Part shown: positions 23,808 through 35,214 of the stretch, one piece after another
Position numbering within the stretch: position 1 is the first letter of the stretch
How the letters are laid out: the number at the start of each line of letters is the position of its first letter
NCBI GenBank assembly: GCA_028554645.1
Contig: JAQOOI010000076.1
Location: 1,612,001 to 1,676,000 of the forward strand
Length of the DNA: 64,000 nt
Reading direction: 5' to 3'
DNA from: Omphalotus guepiniiformis
Taxonomy: Eukaryota; Basidiomycota; Agaricomycetes; Agaricales; Omphalotaceae
Notes under the pieces: model-generated
Databases searched by the model: none
What the model was told of the DNA's origin: nothing
Seen by the model: only the letters and a program-made list of their open reading frames with translations
Position numbers and translations under genes: made by a program

Positions 23808-26800
23808 TCACTCATCTTCCTCCTCCTCCTCATCCTCCGACACCTCCTGTCCAGCTTCACGTAACCTTGCCTTGTCACGCTTCCGCTTCCCACTAATTTC
23901 GTCCAACAGCACCAACAAATCTTCCTGCTCCTTCTCCATATCTTTTCGCTTCTCCTCTGAGTTTTGCAGCTCCGCTTGAGTGGATGCAAGCTGGGCTTTC
24001 AGGGCGGCAAGCTGTAGGGTGCAGGATGAGCAATGCAATTTTACAGACTAGCGCAGCGACGAGCTCACCTCATCAGTCCCGGAAGAAGCCTGCTGTTTCA
24101 GCTGTGTTTGAAGAGTCTCTATCTCTTGTGATTGATTTTTAATAACATCTCTTAAGGACGATATTAGGATCGCAGTCTCCGCACTTGGCCCTGATAAATA
24201 CAAACGAGAAGTTGAGATTCAGCCGCCTTCATAGTGTGGGATCAACATACCGGAAGTCGACGCTAGCTGATCTGGGTCAGTCGACAACCCTCTCTGTACT
24301 GTATCTATTAAACAGTTCAGACGATACGAAAAAGACTTAAAAATGCATATGACTGACAGTAATTTGATTTCCAGAAATCCACAAATGCCCAATCGAACCA
24401 GACTTCGCCTTGAGTGTCCGTTTCGTTCCGAGAACCAGATGTAGGATGTGAGGTGGAAAACGCATGGACCACACTATCTGGACTAGTAGCTTTGAACTTG
24501 TCATCCTCGCGCACGCGGGTCATTCGGCCTATAAGAGTGTCAACGCCGAGGCGGTTGATGATGGGGTGAATGGTTGATCTGCATCACGAATAGTCAGTAG
24601 ACAGAATTTCAAGATAGAATGCGGATTGGCAGAGTTTCCATACCGAGTAATTTCACCAGGTTCCCGGTTATACTCATAACATATCCCAAGCAGGAACACG
24701 CATAGTCCCGGAACAAGGAAATCCGACTCTGAAACTTGGTTTATCGGCTCTACAAGCTACAGCACCGCAATTCGTCATCAACAACATCCAAACCACTCAA
24801 TTTACAATGAAGACTCACTATTCCAAGGCCACCTGAGTTTAGGAAATCCCTTACAACACCCGGTTCCTCCCACAACCATTGAGACAATAAACACAGATAG
24901 CTGACAATCAGTCTGTCCCACTCCCTCGCCTCCAAGTCTGACGCATCCGCCCGTGAGCGAGATAGGAAGGCTAAAGACAGATTCTCCGTCAAAATCTGCA
25001 CCAGAGTTTGTGGGGGATCGTCGTCGTCGTCGTCTGTCGGTTCTGTAGGAGGAGCCGGAGCCGGGCCATCGGCGGGGACGAAGAAGCTGCCTGCGTTTGC
25101 ACTTTCGGAGGCGGGAGGCAGGGGATGCGGTTTGATTGAACGTGCCAGGGTTTTACATTGCGGCGAAGAGCGGAGGAGATGAGAGAATAGGAGAGAAGCA
25201 AAGTGGACAGAGATAACGAGTGTTGGATCAAGAGGCGATGATGGAGTTGGTGCCATCGCCAATGCTTGAAGCAGGGGTGTCGGTGGAATGTGGGTGGGAT
25301 CTGTGGGTGTTCGTCTCAATTAGTCATGATATGGGCAGAAGATTAGACCCGACGTACCTGTACCTTCTGGTGGTACCATAGCTGAAATGATGGCATACTT
25401 AATCTCTTCTTTCCGGACAAAATTCTGAGGTGTAGATATGTTGGACAAAGTCATAAAGGCAAACAATTTGACATACCTCAAAGACCCCGATTGCAGCGGC
25501 TCTCAACTCCAAACCGCTCATCAGCCTTTTCGCACTCTCCATTCCGTTGTATTCTCCATTCAGGCCGAGTTCTACGAGGGCATCTAGCGCAGAAGCAGCT
25601 TCTAGTCTATCCCATTCTTCACCATTGGTTTCTGGAACCGGCATGTAGGGCGTTAAAATAAGCTCGGGCAAAGGAAAGTTGAGATTTGAGGGGAGGAGTC
25701 GTAGAGCTTGCGTCTTCAGCGTCGTGGGTGCATTCGAAGCAAGTGCAATTTCTATCAAGCAGCGAGCGAACACTGATGAATCGTGGCCCTGGAACTCAGG
25801 GGTCAGCCAAAGTGATAGATAATTGAAAACGAGTGCATACATTCTGTCCTTTAGACCCAATAAGCAAACCCATGATAGCTACCACTGATGATGCGTTGGC
25901 CAACTTTTGTTTATCCCAGAACTGCAAAGCAAACTCTTGAGGAGCTGCCTCGTTCACTTCTATCTTCGTTGGGAAAAGTAGCAAAGAGCATAACAATGGA
26001 GGTAAACCTGTTTCACGGAAGTAACTCTAAGATGTTCGTGAGCAAGCTGCACAGTAGAGACAAATTACACATACTTGGTTGGATGAATTGAACCGAAGAA
26101 GGCCATCGACACATATAAGAGCTTCTTGGGCAACAGCACCTCCTTCAACACCGCCCTCCTGCGTCACGATATTGAAGAGTTTTTCGAATGTGCCTTCGAA
26201 AGCAAGCACTTTCTGAATGTCAGCGTTCTGCGAGATCAACGCCTGGGTCATTGTAATAGCCTCTGTAAAACAATAATTAGGTTTCGACTAGACACATTAG
26301 CAGGACAACCACGCACCATTGCGAATAATCTCCCGCTTATCTTCTAGGACGGCGGTCACACTGGCAGGTCCTGAAGGTGCCGTCAGGAAATAGTTCTGAA
26401 CGACCTGTCTTCTATTATGAAGGAGTGTAGACAAATATTGCAAGGTTGCAAAGCGGGTATAGAAGTTGTTATCCACTAGCAAAGCAAATAAGGTATGCGT
26501 AGCCTGCTCATTTGCAAGGACCACATCTGTATGTTTGAATCCTAGTTCCTTGGATTCTTCCACGTCACACAAGATATTCAACGTCTCCAAAACGGCCTTT
26601 CCGATATCTGCGTCCACCTCTGCATCGTTCATAAGGACTTGAAGAAGACCAGGAAGTGCTCGATCGCCGACATCTTGCTTGCAATCTCGAGCAAGACCTT
26701 TGAGAGCTAATACTGCTGCGCGTCGGTCCGATAGAAGTGTGGCTGGCGAGAGTCTGTCGCTGAGTCGACCTACGGTGTCTGCTGCTGTCTGGGGCGCACC

Positions 26801-26845
26801 AGTCGGTCCCCGAAGAGCGACATACGTTTGAGAGAAGAATTCCAT
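23808..26845 (-). CDS. USO1: USO1/p115 vesicle-tethering protein (825 aa)
   Basis: Eleven exons on the minus strand: 26845-26317, 26262-26075, 26026-25841, 25788-25477, 25424-25358, 25300-24819, 24756-24644, 24578-24358, 24304-24251, 24190-24069 and 24011-23808. All introns are 48-65 nt GT-AG and phases close to 825 residues. The N-terminus (MEFFSQTYVALRGPTGAPQT, RRAAVLALKGLARDCKQDVG) and the motifs NSSNQSYFRETG and SKGQNGHDSSVFARCLIEIA are the armadillo-type head of Uso1/p115. A short coiled coil (SQEIETLQTQLKQQ, LASTQAELQNSEEKRKDME) and an acidic C-terminus (SEDEEEEEDE) follow. Uso1 tethers ER-derived COPII vesicles to the cis-Golgi with Rab1/Ypt1. The coiled coil is far shorter than in budding yeast Uso1, closer to animal p115. 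Confidence 0.96.
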
Positions 26846-26882
26846 CGGTAAGACTGAGAGCAAGAAATAAGACTCAGATCTG

Positions 26883-27339
26883 CTACATACTTGCATCGCG
26901 TCGGTCATGTGACTGGATCCAGGTCTCGAATTTCTGCCTTCCTGGGCCTGCATTGAACGTACTCAAGCACTACTTTCCGTTTCACTAGTGATTCTCACCA
27001 GCCACGACTCTGGGACGCCCGACTAGCGGTCCTTCACCTCCATGACCCTTCAAGTTACGCATGAGGCCATGAAATTTCTCCCAATACTTCATCTTGCGAT
27101 AGAGATTATAGTACGTTGTATACAGGAACACCCAATATTCTCGAAAGATCTTATTCAAGAGCCCTCTTCGATCAGATGTCGGCTGCACTATCTTTGTCTC
27201 TGCCACGGCGGTGGCCTGAAGGAGTGCAAGAGCATCGTGGTCACTGTGCTTCTCTTATTATCGCAAATGATACCAAGGAACTCAAGAGGTCATCCTTGAC
27301 CTCTCGGGCCGCGATATGCAGAATCTTCGCGAAGAACAT
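26883..27339 (-). CDS. Small basic protein of unknown function (115 aa)
   Basis: Three exons chain with phase closure: 27339-27274, 27215-26999 and 26947-26883, with 58- and 51-nt GT-AG introns. The sequence is rich in aromatic and basic residues (NKIFREYWVFLYTTYYNLYR, KYWEKFHGLMRNLKG). It ends in KFETWIQSHDRRDASM. Without the second intron the protein would stop at VAGENH (26985). It lies 38 bp upstream of the USO1 start on the same strand and 94 bp from the divergent GH30 gene, so it may share their promoters. An N-terminal amphipathic stretch could suit a mitochondrial protein; I cannot name a family. Confidence 0.55.
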
Positions 27340-27432
27340 CACCTGCATCAACAGAAGATAACTAGGTTATTGACGGTCAACGCAAGTATAAAGGACAAAC
27401 ATAGCTCATAAATTACTCTCGGGGATCCCATC

Positions 27433-29515
27433 ATGATACTCTCCTCATCTGCTCTCGCTCTAGCCGCAAGCGGCGTCTTTCTCTCACTCCCTCCATCCGT
27501 TCACTCAGCAAACGTTTCTTCGACCACAGCTCAGACCATCTCAGGCATCGGAGGATCAGGAGCATGGTGGCCACTCGATATATTCAACTACCCGGAAAGT
27601 GCTCGACAGAACCTCTCCAGTCTTTTATTCTCTCAAGATGGACTAGGACTTACGAGTTACCGCTGGAATTTGGGAGGTGGAGGAGTTAATGTTTCGAATC
27701 CTACTCGGGCACCAGAAACACCATACGTTTCTCCTGGTGTATACAACTGGACCGCGGATGTTCAGGGTCGTTACTTTCTTCAAGAAGCGTCGAGATATGG
27801 AGTGCCGAGTCTTACGATGTTCGTTAATAGCGCTCCTGCTCCCTTAACGTCGGGAAATGCCAGTTGTAATGGATCATTCGTGAATGGCATGTCCTTTCGC
27901 ATTCTTATTGGTAGCATAAATTGTGACTCTCGGGAATACTAGGTACTGGGGCTGCGTATGGCACATACCTCGCTGACGTTGTTGAACACTGGCGGAACGA
28001 AGGCATCAACATTAGTTTCATCTCCCCAATGAACGAGCCCGACAATAACTTCGGCCCTTCTCCTTGTGGTCAGGAAGGAATGGAAGTAGATCCCAATCAG
28101 TGCGTCGCGTCTTTCACCTTTAATACGATGCTGGAACAGATATCTTTCGTAGACGCGCAGAAGTTATCAGCGGCCTATGGAGTGCCCTTGAAGCTAAGAA
28201 TCTCAGCGGAAGCGTTGGTATACTAGCAGATGAATCTTCTTCTATCAGTCGTGCCAGTTCAGAGTATTCTGTTTGGTTACCCGAAGTCGTCGACAAGGTT
28301 TGGCTTTTTCGGCGAACTTCACAAGAATTTCTATCTCATGCGCCTTCAGGTCGCGTACCTCGTTCATCATGGCTACGGATTCTCTACAGACGCTCAATAT
28401 ACAGCATACATCAATGAAACTAACACCTTGTATCCCGGAAAGACCATATGGATGTCGGTGAGCGATCGGCATGCGCAGTTTGTAGATCTAGACCATCTCA
28501 TCGTTGACATATAATTCAGGAAGTCTGTTGTTCACTGGGAGAACCTGACGGAACTGGAGCAGGATGGTCGGGCGGCTACGACCCGACGTACGTGTGATTC
28601 TACCTTTCGTCATAAATATTGATAGTGTAACGCTGACTCGTTCTTCTGTAAGTATCACCAATGCTCTCATGTTCTCCAGCCTTGTGTTCCAGAGTCTCGT
28701 GCTCGGGGGTGAATCTCATTATGATGTATGTCCTCATCCCCAATTAGGTCGAACCTCATTGGTTGACAGAAAGCCCGGTGTCTAGTTTTGGACTCTTGTG
28801 TCTAGTGGTACGCGGACTTCCTTCTAGTAGTGTTGAGATGCTCTTGAAACGGCAAACAGGAATTGGATGCTCCCCGTTGAACAACCTCACTTGCACCACC
28901 ACACCAAATCCAGATGGATGGACCGTAAGTACCTTGTTATTCCTTACAATTGGACGTACAAGCTAAAACAGGCGATTGGCAGGATGGTTTCATATACTAC
29001 GATTCCGATTACGCTACAAACGGAAACTACGAATTCTGTACGCTTTCACCCACTCGCTCAGACATCCAAATCACTTCTCACCAACCCCCCATCCCGGACA
29101 GATCTCACAAAGCACTTCTGGACATACAAACATTTCGGAAACTTCGTGAAAAGTACGTACGCTGCAAGGGCTTTCCGAAATCCGAAGGGTTTAATGTTTC
29201 AATGTAACATCATCTTGACCTCTTCTAGCTGGGAGCCAACGACATTTAATCACCGGTTCCGATGTCACTGACAAAGTTCTAGCAGTCTCCGACTCAACAT
29301 CCTACTATGTTCTCGCCATGAACCCCAACACGACCGATTCATCCCTGTCATTGACCTTCCCAGAGAATGTCTGTGCGGTAAAAGGATTTCGGACCTCGGA
29401 AACGGAGGATTTCGCTTCGATATCACCTGCAACGACGGACGGTGCTTCGCAGTGGTTGTTACCTCTGACAGCGATGAGCTTGACTACGTATGAATTTACC
29501 CGACAGGCTTGTTAG
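27433..29515 (+). CDS. Secreted GH30 endo-beta-1,6-galactanase (494 aa)
   Basis: Eleven exons: 27433-27886, 27943-28099, 28153-28297, 28350-28457, 28520-28587, 28653-28725, 28786-28807, 28860-28924, 28983-29037, 29102-29152 and 29229-29515; phases close to 494 residues. A signal peptide (SSALALAASGVFLSLPPSVH) is followed by the GH30 catalytic barrel. Key motifs are GIGGSGAWWPLDIFNYP, YRWNLGGGGVNVSNPTRAPE, FISPMNEPDNNFGP (acid/base Glu in NEP) and SEVCCSLGEPDGTG (nucleophile Glu). A C-terminal beta-sandwich follows (TGSDVTDKVLAVSDS...YVLAMNPNTTDSS). Family members cleave beta-1,6-galactan side chains of plant arabinogalactan proteins, so the product probably works outside the cell on plant material. 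The first intron uses a GC donor (27887). Confidence 0.94.
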
Positions 29516-29607
29516 GGCCTACGCTGAGCCCGTCGTGTTCTCTTATTCATCATTTCAGTGGGTATGTATATATGGGTATCTCTTCCTAGGGGATACATAG
29601 ACTTAAA

Positions 29608-30997
29608 TTACGTTGAGATACGAGGATCGCGCGAGTGAGGATTTTGAATGAAGATGTTGTCGCCTTTGATGTTGATAAATGAATACTGTCAAAACACATC
29701 AGAAACTGGGAACAGATCAGACTCCAACATATAGCTCCTAGCTTCTTACCTCTGCAAGGTCAGCCCCTGCGCCTTTATTATAGTTCACATACACAAGATT
29801 AGGCTATAACACAAACATTGAGCAATCGTTAGCCTCTGCCGTATGCGACATGTACAACCACAATACTCAATACTCAATACTCACCTCCGTCCAAAATGGT
29901 CTTAACCCCGCATTTTCCAACATTTTCCACCACTTCAAAAACTCTTCAAAATTCTTTCCCCATACATGAATCTCCAACTGCAATTGCCCAAACGGAAGTG
30001 GTTCGTCGGAATCTACGTATGGTTGGATGAGGGATGTTAATGTTTCGAATTCCCAGCTCTCGATGTCGATTTTCAAGATATCGATATGGGTGTGTCCTAC
30101 AAATCAAGAATCAATACTCTTGTTGTTGCAACGATAGGAGGAAAGAGGAGTACCATTCATTCTCATGAGTGTATTAAGCGTGTACATCGCAGGATTTTTC
30201 TCCGTCGCAGAACGATCAGTACCAGCAAGTCCATACGGACGAAACGTCGTGCGCCATCTCTGCAACCAAGGAATCTGTTTCCCAAATCCATCTACAGAAA
30301 AGTCATAACCCCATATCTTGCAATTTTTCGTATTGGTAAGAATTTCCGCTTCATATGATGATTCGTGGTTGATACCTATCGCAGCGTTCATTGAAGTCAG
30401 TCAGGCATGAATAGAAACCGAACCGTAAGTGATTAGAACCACACACCGACGGAGTAGACAATACAATCAGGCTTCTCTTGTACCCTGGATAACCCACAGA
30501 CCCATTTACCACCATCTCCCAATGCACCAATTCGCCTTACTTCATGCGGGCAATGAAAAGCCGCAGGAAAGAAGTCCCCTACATTATGCCAAGTCGTTAG
30601 GAAAGACACGAAAGATGCACTAGTGGGATACATACAGACGGTATAAGGCGGCCATGGATCTCTACTGGCAGGAAACCTGAACAAAACGCACGTAAAACCA
30701 TTCATTGATCGTGCCAGCGAAAAAGAGGCAATACACGCACATTTGTATATCGCTCGGATAGGGTCCATACTTCTTAATCAACTCCTCTCTCGCAGCTAAC
30801 ACCTTACCATAGTTGACCTCTGCTTGAGTCAAGCGAGAGGGGAGATTCGTCGAGTCGATATAGGGAAGATTAATTGCTTTGAAAGAAGGTTCTGGTTTGA
30901 TAGGCACGATGAGGTAGCCGGTCACCAGAAGTATAGCACAAATGAATGTCCAATAGCGTGAATGGCGCAAAAAGGGAGTGAGTTTGCCACTTATCAT
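29608..30997 (-). CDS. Membrane-anchored METTL24-like methyltransferase-domain protein (331 aa)
   Basis: Seven exons on the minus strand: 30997-30741, 30676-30636, 30578-30447, 30375-30154, 30096-29885, 29803-29750 and 29685-29608; phases close to 331 residues. An N-terminal anchor ([19 protein letters not shown]) suggests a type II membrane protein with a lumenal domain. The core has [54 protein letters not shown] and [17 protein letters not shown]. These are the pattern of the Methyltransf_22/METTL24 family, whose substrate is unknown. GDGGK and the DIES segment would form part of a Rossmann-like cofactor site. The gene converges on the GH30 gene, with 92 bp between stops. Confidence 0.88.
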
Positions 30998-33900
30998 CTT
31001 GTACTGGGGTAGGTGAAAGGAGCGTGTGCGTTGAAGAAAGATAGATAGATTTTAAGGTTCCCCAACTTATATGTGGCGGTAATGAACAACCCACGAAATT
31101 GATTGCAGCCTTTAAATAAGCTCATCGCTACTGTAGCACTCACCATCACCTCGGCTTCAACTTGGCGTGGAGTGAAGGAAGAATACTGAACAGGTGATAC
31201 GTTGTGATATGACACGCTTGATATTCAGGCCCTAGAATTGATATTAGAAGCCACAAACAGTTCCTGGAACTTCAACTCACCTTCGTCAACGAGTGTTATT
31301 CCAGTTTCTGAGCATAAATCGTATCAAGAACCGCATACTTACAATTGCACATAAATAGAGGAAAAAGAGAAGCTTCAATATATTCCCAGGCTTTCACGGC
31401 GACTCCACAAAGCTCCAGCCTTATCTAGCGAAACAGAGCTTGTATCCGCGTCCAAATGCTGTCTGCCAAAAGTCCCGGTGACTCTTTTTCGCGCATCGAT
31501 GAGGTTAACAATGTCCTCCGCTAGCCATGCATCTGTCCTTGAAGGTGTGGATCCGCGGATGATTACGAGAATGCAGGAGGCCTAGGGTTAAACTAGACAA
31601 ACGTACGAATAGTTCAACTGCACGTTAGCCTCATAGCTTAATCGAAATCTTTTGAAGCGCTCCCTCACGCCTCCTCTGGCTCATACAAAAATAGCTGCGG
31701 GCGCTTCCGGAAGAGCTTGGGCGTCAGGATCCTATAGCTGTGATTGATTACAAACAGAGGAGCCTTTCGTGACTGAGAGTGGAATAGTAAATTCAAGTAA
31801 GATACCTTATATTTATACCTGACGAGCGTAGAACAAGTAGGTAGGTGTGATAGTCGGGTGGTAGTTCTTGTCAGACCCGTACGGTACAACGCTCATCACT
31901 AAATCGGGGGAAACGTGGTGAGGCGTTGTGGGAATTTGAGTCTGATATAGATAAGATATGTCTTGATCACGGATTTTTATACCATATATAGATGGCATCA
32001 AAATTACACGAAATTCTGACATGTTATGGTTTTGCTGTCATCATTGTACAATATTACAGGTGCGAGTAATTCTTATTCTATTATCGTGATTGGCTAGGAT
32101 ATGGGGTATTTATTCTACATATCTATACTGCTATATATTCCTGCTGTATTTATTTTGCAACACTGTGCACACTTGCCATTTCTCATAAAATTCACGGGTT
32201 ATTTACAAAATACAAAATGACCACAAGCAAACCTAGCTGGTGAACATACTTAATACATACATATCCTCAAAACCCTTCCACAAAGCACAAAATCTCAGAA
32301 TCCTTTAGCCAGATTAATCCTGAGAGATCATGATACATGAGTGTTCGATGTTCATCAACTCACAGCTCAGACTTCGCCAGGACTTCGCGAAAATTTTCTA
32401 TCAGAGATGTCGGAGCTGGAAATGATTACCGGTTAATCGGTTAACCACCCGCCGCGCGGCATTCGGCACTCCAAAAACACGGTCAGGTGATCTGCCAGCT
32501 GAGAATTATTAAAGGCCGTGACTTCGTTGATTTCTTTACATCTTCTGTTCTTTCTCCAACCACCACCTTCACAGCAGGATAGGTTACAGTTTCTTATGCT
32601 TCGAATATTCTCTTCGCTTACATTCTGGTTCCTGCACAGGTACTACAGCCGTATGGGACCGTAAACTGGGCGGCAGATATTTATGAAGTATGTCCTTTGA
32701 TGTTCTTCCCCGTAATTTTAGCTGATGAACATATTTTTTTAACCTTATAGTATTTGATACATAGAATCATATGACTGGTACGTACCGTCTTCTGTTCTAC
32801 TTATGGTGTTTTCAATGCTCATGAATTTACCCAGGTAACTACACAGGAAGTATAAGAATTAATATAAATTTGTACAAAGTACCCGATGATGGGACAGGTT
32901 TTGTTTTGTACTGTACTTGTAGTTACATAGTCATGTCATGTATGTTACCTGGTGGAATAAAATCAAAAATTCATTATACTTATCCTGCGGTTTTTAAGGG
33001 TTTCCTCCCACACCCCACACGCGTAGCGCTTGCCGACGTTAGCCGATGCGTGAATAAAGTTTGATCCCGATGACGTGAGCTAGCTGACGAGAGGCCTCCA
33101 CTTCCAGCAAGTGCCGCGAGGGGTAGTCTGCTGACCTCAGCGTTCCAGACGAGCCCTTGCCGCTTCCAGCTTTTCATGGGCTCGTCCGCGGACGAGCCCG
33201 TCTGAAACTGTCAAACCGGTCCTTGGGTCCGCCGAGTTGCACGGTCACATGGTCACTGCCACCACGCCTCCGAGCCTGCGACTTTTCTGTGTAGGCAGAC
33301 TAGGACCCTTGAGTTCAAAGGGTAGGTCTTGTGGTCTCATTGTAATACCTCTACTATAGCCTGTTGGCCTGAGGAGTACATAAAGACCAGAGAATATAGA
33401 CTATTTATTATTCTGAATGCTATCTACACTCACCAATGGCCTCTTGTAACAAAAGGATGTAAATAAGTGGTAAGTTGGGTGAAATAAGTGAAATAAGTGC
33501 TCAATAAGTTGTGTTTCAAGATAGCCGACTTAAAACACGCGTGTTTTAATCACTTTTTAAGGCGGCAGCGTCGGCGAGAGCCCAGGAATCAGCTTTTATG
33601 GGTACCTGTAGGTAATTGATGTAAAATACCTCGTTGGGCCATCAATTTTTGATTGTAAGTGCCGGATGCGGCAGGAAATAGCTGTGGTTGCTCACACCGC
33701 ATGTTTAGTCCATTGAAATACATGTATACTACTATGTATACTACCTGTACCATTATACATGTCTACATACACACATCTGTCTGTAAGGCATATAATTTAC
33801 TACATGGCCAGCTACTTTTTGGGCTATGTCAAGCAGCAGGCTCCTGTGAATAGTTACTACTGATAGAGAACAGGTGCCCGAGCAAGAGCCGTGCACGGCA

Positions 33901-34149
33901 CGAGTGGTAGCGAGCGAAGCGTGTTAGGCGTGTTAGGCGACAGAGATCCAGCCCCGATGGATTGGGAGGCCTGGTTGCCCCAAATCTTGATCAGTGTTAG
34001 TCAGCATCAGAGAGATCTCATCTCCCAATCGCAGCCAAAACGAGGAGGCAGTGATGGTGCCATCAAAGTGCCATATCGAGAATATTTCCGGCCTCTGCAG
34101 CAGAGTCAGTACTTAGAGAAAAAATTTTATTCGATATACATATCCCCAT
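30998..34149. other. Gene desert, no supported gene
   Basis: More than 3 kb without a credible coding chain. There are AT-rich patches (32040-32340), a few short open frames and GC-rich islets (32440-32470, 33000-33260). A short splice-like chain around 32640-32780 (containing PYGTVNWAADIYE) is suggestive but too short to call. Confidence 0.45.
33178..33199. repeat. Perfect 22-bp palindrome
   Basis: GGGCTCGTCCG followed at once by its reverse complement CGGACGAGCCC. It lies in a GC-rich islet; a related GACGAGCCC is also found about 30 bp upstream (33149-33157). Confidence 0.8.
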
Positions 34150-34250
34150 ATCCTAACCTACCCTAACCACCTAACTTCCCTAACCTCCCTAACCTCCCTA
34201 ACCTCCCTAACCTTCCTAACCACCTAACCTAACCTAACTTAACCTAACCC
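34150..34250. repeat. Degenerate telomere-like repeat (CCTAAC/CCTCCCTAA)
   Basis: About 100 bp of CCTAACC, CCTCCCTAA and CCTAACCTAA units, related to the fungal CCCTAA telomere motif but irregular. It is far from any sequence end visible here and abuts the tRNA-like sequence. Confidence 0.8.
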
Positions 34251-34267
34251 TCGCACGCCAAAAGAAA

Positions 34268-34338
34268 AAGGGACATGCAGGGAATTGAACCCCAGAAACG
34301 TACATCATGCGCGCCAAACCACTGAGCCATCAAGCCTT
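34268..34338 (-). other. tRNA-like sequence with Pol III A and B boxes
   Basis: On the minus strand an A-box-like TGGCTCAGTGG (34319-34329) and a B-box-like GGGGTTCAATTCC (34281-34293) are about tRNA distance apart. A T-arm forms (TGGGG, loop TTCAATT, CCCTG). A T-run just after the 3' end (about 34266-34270) could terminate Pol III. No 5' strand pairs with the 3' acceptor CATGTCC, so it is not a normal tRNA. A tRNA pseudogene or the head of a SINE is more likely. Confidence 0.45.
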
Positions 34339-35214
34339 TAGGAAGGGACGGATGCATGATGTATATATTGGTGATGCCCATACCAAAAGCGGTAAGGGCA
34401 CAGCTCTTCCACGCTACACAGTTGACAGGCGATCGTTTGTAACTGACTAATGCTGACGAAGATTTGGGGCAACCTCGGTTCTCCGATGGATTTAGGGTGC
34501 TGACTAAGTTTTTATCGGGCCGACTAAATACGTTCATTTAAAGGGACTTATATTTGAATGCTCAAAAATTATTGAAATATATTTATTATTGCATTGGATA
34601 AGACACATTCTTGGCTAAATGTGAGGATGTCAGATATAAATTTCTCATTATGCTGTCTCGAGATATAGTTTGTGTGTTTTGTTCAAGAGGTATAATAATT
34701 GTCAAAAAAAGTCCAAAGGTGTAATGAGTTAAAATTCCTTACAATTTGATGTATAATATTATGATCACATTATTGGTATTGCAGTAGATTACACGTATTA
34801 CGCGCATTTATAATCCATCACGGCAGATCCCTGGATTTACTGATGCTTCCACGGGTTCGGCCTATCTTCGGTTTTGATGCCTGCCGTCGCCGAGCGCTAC
34901 AAGTAGACAGATGATCATTTGTGATTGTCATCTCCACTGTACAGGTCGAATGTTTGCTCTTCAGACTTCAACTTTGAATCCATGGCGGAGTGGATGAAGG
35001 AGGATAAGTTGAAGTAGTGGCAATGTGGGCTGTCTATCACACGTGTCTGAGACGTTATCGAGTACACCTGATGCATACACCCAGCGCGCACGGTCACCCA
35101 GCATCGTTAGCGTCAATCACCGAATCAGCCGTTCTCCATGTGGATCATACTTCTCGTACATATAAGAAGCCATCCAAGATGTAAATACAACTTCTCTGGC
35201 TGTTCTCCATCTCC
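34339..35214. other. Intergenic, AT-rich; promoter of the next gene at its right end
   Basis: No coding evidence. The AT-rich part runs from about 34540 to 34820. The last 150 bp before 35215 contain a possible TATA-like ACATATAAGAAG at 35158-35169. Confidence 0.45.
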
